This document shows, in pieces, positions 36,885-42,825 of a stretch of DNA of 42,825 nucleotides. Numbering within the stretch: the stretch's first letter is position 1; each line of letters starts with the position of its first letter. The notes beneath the pieces were generated by a model. It was not told the DNA's origin. It worked only from the letters and a program-made list of their open reading frames with translations, and ran no database searches. The stretch lies in the NCBI RefSeq assembly GCF_000310225.1, contig NZ_AMXF01000011.1, forward strand, positions 1 to 42,825, written 5' to 3'. Position numbers and translations under genes: made by a program. The DNA is from Thauera phenylacetica B4P (lineage in GTDB: Bacteria > Pseudomonadota > Gammaproteobacteria > Burkholderiales > Rhodocyclaceae).

Positions 36885-39308
36885 ATGCGCTGGGTCCTGT
36901 ATCCGATTGCAGCGCTGTTCGCGCTGGCCGTTCTCGGCATCGCCACGCTCGCGGCGATGGCCTTCTTCGCCTGGCCCAAGCTGCCTGCGCTCGACACGCT
37001 CACCGACTACCGTCCGCGCGTTCCGCTCCGAGTATATACGGCCGATGGGCACCTCATCGGCGAGTTCGGCGAGGAGCGCCGTGACGTGGTTCGCATTGCC
37101 GAGGTTCCTTCCCACCTCAAGCACGCCATCCTCGCTGCGGAGGACGAGCGCTTCTACGAGCATCGCGGCATCGACCCCGTCGGCCTGGCGCGCGCGGCGC
37201 TCGCCAACCTGTCGTCCGGCGGACGCGGCCAGGGGGCCTCGACGATCACCATGCAGGTCGCGCGCAACTTCTTCCTCTCGCGCGAAAAGACCTACAACCG
37301 CAAGCTCTACGAGATCCTGCTCGCCCTCAAGATCGAGCAGAACCTGTCCAAGGACCAGATCCTCGAGCTCTACATCAACCAGATCTTCCTCGGCCAGCGC
37401 GCCTACGGCTTCGCCGCCGCAGCGCGTGCCTACTATGGCAAGACGCTCGACGAGCTCAGCCTGCCCGAGGCGGCGATGCTCGCCGGCCTGCCCAAGGCGC
37501 CCTCCGCCTTCAATCCGATCGTGAACCCGGCGCGCGCCGCCGTGCGCCAGCAATACGTGCTGCGCCGCATGCTCGAGGCGGGCTTCATCGCCCCGCAGCA
37601 ATACGAAGAAGCGCTCGTCTTCGCCACGCCGAAGCAGAGCCAGCGCGACATCGCCGCCGCCCGCCGGGTGCCGGACATCGTCGTGCCCGGCGACTACGTC
37701 GCCGAGATGGCGCGCCAGATCGCGGTGGAGCAGTTCGGCGAGCAGGCCTACGAGCTCGGGCTGCGCATCGTCACCACGGTCACCCGCAAGGACCAGGAGG
37801 CCGCCTATGCCGCGCTGCGCCGCGGCGTGTTCGACTACGACCGCCGCCATGGCTACCGCGGCCCGGAAGCCTTCGTCGACCTCCCTTCGGGCCGGGTCGC
37901 CGACGAGCAGCTGGACGAGGCACTCGGCGACTCCAGCGACCACGACGACCTGCTCGCGGCGCTGGTGCTCAAGGCCGGGCCGAAGGAAGTGCTCGTCTAT
38001 CGTCGCGGCCAGGAGATCCGCATCACCGGCAAGGGCCTGTCCTTCGTCGCGCCGATGTTGTCGGAAAAGGCGCCGCAGGCGCGCCGCGTGCGCCGCGGCG
38101 CGATCGTGCGCGTGCGCAACGCCGGCAAGGACAGTTGGGAACTCACTCAGCTCCCCGACGTGCAGGCCGCGCTGGTGGCGATCGACTCGCACAGCGGCGC
38201 GGTGCGCGCGCTGATCGGCGGCTTCGACTTCAACCGCAACAAGTTCAACCACGTGACCCAGGCGGTGCGCCAGCCGGGATCGAGCTTCAAGCCCTTCATC
38301 TTCTCGGCCGCGCTCGACCGTGAGTTCGGCCCGGGCAGCGTGCTCGAGGACAACCCGCTCTACTACCCGGCCGGCGTCACCGGCAGCAAGGCCTGGGAGC
38401 CGAAGAACTACGACGGGCGCTATTCCGGCCCGATGACGCTGCGCGACGGCCTGGCGCGCTCGAAGAACATGGTCTCGATCCGCCTGCTGGAGAAGATCAC
38501 CCCCGAGTACGCGCGTGACTACCTCGGCCGCTTCGGCTTCGATCCCGCGCAGAACCCGCCCTACCTCACCATGGCGCTCGGCGCGGGCGCCGCCACGCCG
38601 TGGCAGATGGCGGCCGGCTATGCGGTGTTCGCCAACGGCGGCTACCGCGTCGAGCCCTTCGTCATCAAGGAGATGTACGACGGCAGCGGGCGCCTGATCG
38701 CGCGCACCGACCCGCCGGTCGCGGGCCAGAGCGCGCCGCGGGTGATCGACGCGCGCAACGCCTGGCTGATGGATTCGATGATGCGCGACGTGGTGCAGCG
38801 CGGCACCGCCACGCGCGCGCGCAGCCTCAAGCGCGAGGATCTCGCCGGAAAGACGGGCACCACCAACGACTATGTGGACGCCTGGTTCTGCGGCTACCAC
38901 CCCGACCTCGTCGCGGTGAGCTGGGTCGGCCACAGCCAGCCGCGCAACCTCGGCAAGGGCGAGACCGGCGGCGCCGCGGCGCTGCCGATCTGGATCAACT
39001 ACATGGCGTCCGCGCTCGAAGGTGTGCCGCAGGTGGAGCTGCCTCGTCCCGACGGCCTGCGCCAGGTGCAGAACGGCCTCGGCACCCGCCAGGACTGGCA
39101 GTACGCCGAGTACGCCCCGCCGGCGCCGCCGCCGGTTCCGGACTGGCTGCGCGAGATGTTCGCCAACGACGGCGCACCGGCGATGGAGGCCGAAGCCGAG
39201 GCGATCCCGCCCGGCCCCGCCCCGCTGATCCTGCCGCCCCCCAGCCCGGCGCGCGCGCAGGCCCCCGCCCCGGTCGAAGAACGCCGCCCCACGCCGATCC
39301 GGCCGTAA
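36885..39308 (+). CDS. mrcA: Penicillin-binding protein 1A (bifunctional transglycosylase/transpeptidase)
   Basis: 807 aa from ATG 36885 (a TTG two codons earlier is possible). One membrane helix at ~4-27; GT51 transglycosylase domain with EDERFYEHRGID (catalytic Glu) and GQGASTITMQVARNFF; an OB-like insert; transpeptidase domain with S466-S-F-K469 (active Ser), SKN and K656-TGT. The C-terminus is a Pro/Ala-rich tail. It polymerises and crosslinks peptidoglycan in the periplasm. Divergent from the pil operon. Confidence 0.96.
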   Translation: MRWVLYPIAALFALAVLGIATLAAMAFFAWPKLPALDTLTDYRPRVPLRVYTADGHLIGEFGEERRDVVRIAEVPSHLKHAILAAEDERFYEHRGIDPVGLARAALANLSSGGRGQGASTITMQVARNFFLSREKTYNRKLYEILLALKIEQNLSKDQILELYINQIFLGQRAYGFAAAARAYYGKTLDELSLPEAAMLAGLPKAPSAFNPIVNPARAAVRQQYVLRRMLEAGFIAPQQYEEALVFATPKQSQRDIAAARRVPDIVVPGDYVAEMARQIAVEQFGEQAYELGLRIVTTVTRKDQEAAYAALRRGVFDYDRRHGYRGPEAFVDLPSGRVADEQLDEALGDSSDHDDLLAALVLKAGPKEVLVYRRGQEIRITGKGLSFVAPMLSEKAPQARRVRRGAIVRVRNAGKDSWELTQLPDVQAALVAIDSHSGAVRALIGGFDFNRNKFNHVTQAVRQPGSSFKPFIFSAALDREFGPGSVLEDNPLYYPAGVTGSKAWEPKNYDGRYSGPMTLRDGLARSKNMVSIRLLEKITPEYARDYLGRFGFDPAQNPPYLTMALGAGAATPWQMAAGYAVFANGGYRVEPFVIKEMYDGSGRLIARTDPPVAGQSAPRVIDARNAWLMDSMMRDVVQRGTATRARSLKREDLAGKTGTTNDYVDAWFCGYHPDLVAVSWVGHSQPRNLGKGETGGAAALPIWINYMASALEGVPQVELPRPDGLRQVQNGLGTRQDWQYAEYAPPAPPPVPDWLREMFANDGAPAMEAEAEAIPPGPAPLILPPPSPARAQAPAPVEERRPTPIRP

Positions 39309-39309
39309 C

Positions 39310-39630
39310 GGAAGCTTCGCGGCTTCCGTCGCTCCTGCAGGCACCCGAAGACACGCCAGCCCCCTGCAGGAGCGCCGGCAGGTGCGAAGGCGGCGGTGGA
39401 ATTCGGCGCAGGCGTCGATTGTGGAGTCGCCGTGTTCGCAGCTGCCGCAGCTCCTACAGGGGGCGGGACGCGCGGTGGCTTTGCAGGAGCGCCGGCAGGC
39501 GCGAAGGCGGGGGTGGAATTCGGCGCACGCGTCGATTGTGGAGTCGCCGTGTTCGCAGCTGCCGCAGCTCCTACAGGGGGCGGGACGCGCGGTGGCTTTG
39601 CAGGAGCGCCGGCAGGCGCGAAAGCGGCTG
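39310..39630. repeat. Second small REP/BIME array (2 units plus a partial)
   Basis: This fills the 338-nt gap between the convergent genes mrcA and cyaY. A GGAAGC-TTCGCG-GCTTCC hairpin (39310-39327) comes first, then plus-type REPs at 39365, 39483 and 39600, 117-118 bp apart, with minus-type REPs (ending GCTCCTAC) between. Same family as the array at 27196-28650, but the plus-type heads here read GCAG instead of GTAG. Confidence 0.88.
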
Positions 39631-39646
39631 GCCAGACCCGCCGCCC

Positions 39647-39973
39647 TCAATCGCGCCGTACCAGCCTCACCGCCTCGCCCGACTGCTCGCCCACCAGCGC
39701 GCCGAGCATCGCCCACAGCTCGCGGCCATCGCGCGTGTTGACCCAACTCCCCTCCTGCGGACGGAAGTGGAAGCCGCCCGACTTCGCCGCCACCCAGATC
39801 TCGCGTGCCGCGGTGTGGCGGTTGATGATCATCTTGCTGCCGTTGTCGAACTCGATCTCGAGGATGCCGCCCGGCTTCGGCTCGACGTCGAGCTCGGCGC
39901 CGCAGTCCTCCAGGGCGGTCTCGATGCGCGCCAGCTCGGCCTCGGCGAGCGCATTGAACGCAGACTCTTCCAT
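39647..39973 (-). CDS. cyaY: Frataxin-like iron donor/regulator CyaY
   Basis: 108 aa, full CyaY length, from ATG 39973. The acidic first helix (ESAFNALAEAELARIETALED) and the beta-sheet signature (NGSKMIINRHTAAREIWVAA, then GGFHFRP) are typical. It binds iron and modulates IscS-dependent Fe-S cluster assembly. Divergent from lptM-lysA with 45 nt between. Confidence 0.95.
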   Translation of the reverse strand: MEESAFNALAEAELARIETALEDCGAELDVEPKPGGILEIEFDNGSKMIINRHTAAREIWVAAKSGGFHFRPQEGSWVNTRDGRELWAMLGALVGEQSGEAVRLVRRD

Positions 39974-40018
39974 GCTGATTCCTTCTGTTAGCATTCCGGT
40001 TTTTTGCGAAGAACGGCG

Positions 40019-40216
40019 ATGCGAGCCACGATGCGAGTCCCGAAGCGAGTCCAACTCCCCGCGATCGCGCTTGCCTGCGCGCTGCTGTCGGCCTGCGGCA
40101 TCAAGGGTCCGCTCTACCTGCCGGCACCCGGCGCCACCGCGGCGCCTCCGGCGGGCGCCGATCATAGCAAACCCGTCGTGCCGAAGGACCTGATCAAGGA
40201 ATCGCCCCTCGAATGA
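40019..40216 (+). CDS. lptM: LPS translocon maturation chaperone LptM (YifL-type lipoprotein)
   Basis: 65 aa small lipoprotein. The signal peptide ends in LLSAC, and the Cys is followed by the family signature GIKGPLYLP. It helps oxidative assembly of LptD in the outer membrane. A TTG at 40004 would add five residues. It overlaps lysA by 4 nt (ATGA), the usual neighbourhood of this family. Confidence 0.9.
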   Translation: MRATMRVPKRVQLPAIALACALLSACGIKGPLYLPAPGATAAPPAGADHSKPVVPKDLIKESPLE

Positions 40217-41484
40217 ACGCCCCCGCCTCCCGCTGGCCCGCTCCCACCCTGTCCGCACGCGACGGCGCGCTCTGGCTCGAGGAGCTGCCGCTCGCCGAGA
40301 TCGCCGCGCGCTTCGGCACGCCCACCTATGTATACTCGCGCGCCGCGCTCGAAGCCGCCTTCGCGGCCTGGAAGGACGCGCTCGCCGGGCGCCGGGCGCT
40401 GGTGTGCTACGCGGTCAAGGCCAACTCCAACCTCGGCATCCTGTCGGTGTTCGCGCGCCTGGGCGCGGGCTTCGACATCGTCTCGGGCGGCGAGCTGGCG
40501 CGCGTGCTGGCCGCCGGCGGGCGTGCCGACAAGGTCGTGTTCTCCGGCGTCGGCAAGACGCGCGCCGAGATGCGCCAGGCGCTGCAGGCGGGCATCCGCT
40601 GCTTCAACGTCGAGTCGGCCGCCGAACTGGAGCACCTGAACGCCGTGGCGGGCGAGCTCGGCGTGCGCGCGCCGGTGTCGCTGCGCGTCAATCCGGACGT
40701 CGACCCGAAGACCCACCCCTACATCTCCACCGGCCTCAAGGGCAACAAGTTCGGCGTCGCCTTCGCCGACGCGCCGGCGCTCTATCGCCGCGCCGCGGCG
40801 CTGCCCAACCTGCGCATCACCGGCGTCGCCTGCCACATCGGCTCGCAGCTGCTCGACCGTGCGCCGATCGCCGAAGCCGCACAGAAGCTGCGCGACCTCG
40901 TCGAGGGCCTCGCCGCCGACGGCATCGCGCTCGAGCACATCGACCTCGGCGGCGGGCTGGGCATCCGCTACCGCGACGAGGCCCCGCCGCCGGTCGCGGA
41001 CTACCTCGCGCCGCTGCTGGAGGTCTTCGCCGGGCGCGAGGAAGAGCTCTGCTTCGAGCCCGGCCGCTCCCTGGTCGGCAACGCCGGCCTGCTGCTCACC
41101 CGCATCGAGTACCTCAAGCCGGGCGAGACCAAGAACTTCGCGATCGTCGACGCGGCCATGAACGACCTCGCCCGTCCGGCGCTCTACGACGCCTGGCACG
41201 ACGTGGTCGAGGTCGCCCCGCGCGCGCTCGCCCCCACCACCTACGACGTGGTCGGGCCGATCTGCGAGAGCGGCGACTTCCTCGCCCGCGAGCGCAGCCT
41301 CGCGGTGGCCGAGGGCGACCTGCTGGCGATCCTGTCGGCGGGCGCATACGGCATGACGATGGCCTCGAACTACAACACCCGCCCGCGCGCCGCCGAGATC
41401 CTGGTCGACGGCGCGAACGCGCACGTGGTGCGCGAACGCGAGACGGTGGAAGAGCTGTTCGCGCGCGAGCGCGTGGCGGAGTGA
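40213..41484 (+). CDS. lysA: Diaminopimelate decarboxylase
   Basis: 423 aa PLP enzyme of fold type III. The PLP-binding Lys is in CYAVKANSN, with HIGSQLLD, DLGGGLGIRY and the C-terminal PICESGDFLA (catalytic Cys) and GAYGMTMASNYN motifs in order. It makes L-lysine from meso-diaminopimelate. Translationally coupled to lptM. Confidence 0.97.
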   Translation: MNAPASRWPAPTLSARDGALWLEELPLAEIAARFGTPTYVYSRAALEAAFAAWKDALAGRRALVCYAVKANSNLGILSVFARLGAGFDIVSGGELARVLAAGGRADKVVFSGVGKTRAEMRQALQAGIRCFNVESAAELEHLNAVAGELGVRAPVSLRVNPDVDPKTHPYISTGLKGNKFGVAFADAPALYRRAAALPNLRITGVACHIGSQLLDRAPIAEAAQKLRDLVEGLAADGIALEHIDLGGGLGIRYRDEAPPPVADYLAPLLEVFAGREEELCFEPGRSLVGNAGLLLTRIEYLKPGETKNFAIVDAAMNDLARPALYDAWHDVVEVAPRALAPTTYDVVGPICESGDFLARERSLAVAEGDLLAILSAGAYGMTMASNYNTRPRAAEILVDGANAHVVRERETVEELFARERVAE

Positions 41485-41644
41485 ACGAAGACCAGGGCGG
41501 CGGGCGCCTGGCGGGCCGAGGCGGCGGGATTAGCCCGCAGAATTAGCCCGTGGGTCGGGGCGGTGGGTCGAGCCTACTGGCGCAGCCCCCCGCGATCGGC
41601 CCTCTGCCGGACCTTGCGAATCCGCCCCGCGTGCGGAGCCGGCC

Positions 41645-42001
41645 TCAGGCGCTCGCCTGTGGCTGCGGCGGCCGCACGCCCGCGTCGAACTCCTCGTTGA
41701 GCGCGCGTCCGAAGGCCTTCCAGGCCGGGCCGCCGTGGGTCTCGAAGCCGATCTCGGCGCTCTGGCGCATGTTCTGCAGCATCAGCTCGGAGAGGGCGAA
41801 GAGCTCGCCGGTGAGCTTGTCCTGGCGCTGCGGGCTGCGCAGCAGCTTCATCATGCAGGTGGGCGTGCAGCTCAGTGCCCGACGCGCAAGGTCGCGCATG
41901 CGCGTCGGGTCGTCCCAGTCGATGCCGATCGCGATCCCGCGCTTGAGGATCTCGCGCTCCAGCTCGTCCGCGGTGCGCGAGTAGTGTCCGAATCCGCTCA
42001 T
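41645..42001 (-). CDS. Uncharacterised 118-aa protein
   Basis: Start ATG 42001 (MSGFGHYSRTADELEREIL), 118 aa, mostly helical and charged, no signal peptide or membrane helix. Two features stand out: SCTPTCMMKLLRSPQR, with a CxxxC pair in the middle, and GFETHGGPAWKAFGRALNEEFD near the end. I do not recognise the family. It is convergent with lysA and divergent from the dacB homologue. Codon bias is like that of the neighbours and the frame is closed elsewhere, so it is probably a real gene. Confidence 0.65.
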   Translation of the reverse strand: MSGFGHYSRTADELEREILKRGIAIGIDWDDPTRMRDLARRALSCTPTCMMKLLRSPQRQDKLTGELFALSELMLQNMRQSAEIGFETHGGPAWKAFGRALNEEFDAGVRPPQPQASA

Positions 42002-42137
42002 CTTTCCGTCGTTGCCCGCCGCGCGACTGTCGCTGCGCCGCGGGTGTACCGCTCCGTATAGAATCCGCCGCGCGGCTGCGCCGGCGAAGCGCGCATTCTA
42101 GCGCCTCGCCGACAGGCGCTCGATCAGGATCCCTGAC

Positions 42138-42825
42138 ATGCTCATGAAGAATCTTTCCCTCTGCGTGATCTTCATCACCGGCCTGCTGCTGGTCGCGCCC
42201 GCCCATGCCGACAGCAACGCCCTGCCGCCGGGAGTGCGCCTGGCGCTCGACAACGCGCGCATCCCGGTGGAGACGGTGGCGGCCTGGAGCCAGCCGGTGG
42301 ACCGCCCCGCGCCGACGCTCGCGATCAACGCCACCGCGGCGATGAACCCGGCCTCGGTGATGAAGCTCGTCACCGCCTTCGCCGCACTCGAACGCCTCGG
42401 CCCCGCCCACACCTGGACGACCCGCATCGCCGGCGACGGCCCGCTCCGCGTGGGGGTGCTCGAGGGCAACCTCTACCTCGTCGGCGGCGCCGATCCCGTG
42501 CTCGGCTACGATCGCCTGTGGAAGATGCTGCGCCGCCTGCGCGCGCTCGGCGTCGAGCGCGTGGCCGGGGACATCGTGCTCGACGCCTCCGCGCTGCGCC
42601 TGCCGCCGCACGACCCCGACGCCTTCGACGGCCGCGGCCTGCGCCCTTACAACAGCGGGCCGCACGGCCTTTTGCTGCACTACAACACCTTGCTGCTCGG
42701 CCTGCATCCGGGCTCGGCGGCCAACGCGCCGGTCACCCTGGCCGCCGAGCCGCCGCTCGCCGGCCTCGTCATCGACAACCGCATCCTCACCTCGGACGCA
42801 CCCTGCGGCACCTGGTACCGCGACC
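42138..42825 (+). CDS. dacB: D-alanyl-D-alanine carboxypeptidase/endopeptidase (PBP4 family), partial
   Basis: The gene runs off the right edge; 229 codons are present from ATG 42138 (42144 is an alternative). Signal peptide up to AHA-DS (residues ~1-25), then the SxxK motif in MNPASVMKLVTAF with the nucleophilic Ser, and the start of the PBP4 insert domain (LEGNLYLVGGADPVLG, RPYNSGPHGLLLHYNT). Periplasmic peptidoglycan hydrolase. A TATAGAAT at 42057-42064 could be its -10 region. Confidence 0.92.
   Translation, partial: MLMKNLSLCVIFITGLLLVAPAHADSNALPPGVRLALDNARIPVETVAAWSQPVDRPAPTLAINATAAMNPASVMKLVTAFAALERLGPAHTWTTRIAGDGPLRVGVLEGNLYLVGGADPVLGYDRLWKMLRRLRALGVERVAGDIVLDASALRLPPHDPDAFDGRGLRPYNSGPHGLLLHYNTLLLGLHPGSAANAPVTLAAEPPLAGLVIDNRILTSDAPCGTWYRD

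Overview
The window is GC-rich (roughly 65-70% by eye) and looks like a betaproteobacterial chromosome, most likely Rhodocyclales (Thauera/Azoarcus type). That placement is an inference from the gene order mrcA | pilMNOPQ-aroK-aroB-dgt-gltB-gltD, the protein families and the codon bias; no database was searched.

It has two halves. Bases 1-20586 are an accessory catabolic region. In order it holds: the start of etfB and an acyl-CoA dehydrogenase; an IclR regulator facing two paralogous TIM-barrel (xylose-isomerase-like) proteins; a type I dehydroquinate-dehydratase homologue coupled to a pair of half-size ChrA transporters; a minus-strand module of class III CoA-transferase, short citrate-synthase/citryl-CoA-lyase-like protein and thiamine-diphosphate (ThDP) enzyme; an aldehyde dehydrogenase facing a second IclR regulator; a minus-strand run of CoA-transferase, TRAP solute-binding protein, AroQ, HPPD-like VOC protein and TIM barrel, facing a LysR regulator; and an AEC-family permease. 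Bases 20739-42825 are core genome: glutamate synthase, dGTPase, shikimate-pathway genes, the type IV pilus alignment/secretin operon, PBP1A, CyaY, LptM, LysA, an unknown small protein and the start of a PBP4-type carboxypeptidase.

The accessory half is the interesting part. It resembles a quinate/shikimate catabolic locus, but several shikimate-type folds have lost catalytic residues. The AroD homologue has Met where the Schiff-base Lys should be. One TIM barrel of the adjacent pair has lost most of its metal ligands while its neighbour keeps them. A split QuiC-like pair (TIM barrel plus HPPD-like VOC) is altered at the metal sites of both halves. Only AroQ looks like an intact dehydroquinase. 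Either these folds have been repurposed for other substrates or they act as non-catalytic partners. Next to them, the CoA-transferase / lyase / ThDP enzyme / aldehyde dehydrogenase set reads as a logical route: activate a branched hydroxy-acid, cleave it to an acyl-CoA and a 2-oxoacid, decarboxylate, oxidise the aldehyde. A recurring 13-bp inverted repeat (RGAAC-N3-RTTCY), with close or exact matches at five positions and a variant at a sixth, links both IclR regions and the CoA-transferase operon.

In the core half, the notable items are a 12-unit REP/BIME tandem array between dgt and gltB with a second small array between mrcA and cyaY, an NtrC-like box plus an intrinsic terminator in the gltB leader, and a lower-GC patch inside the secretin domain of pilQ.
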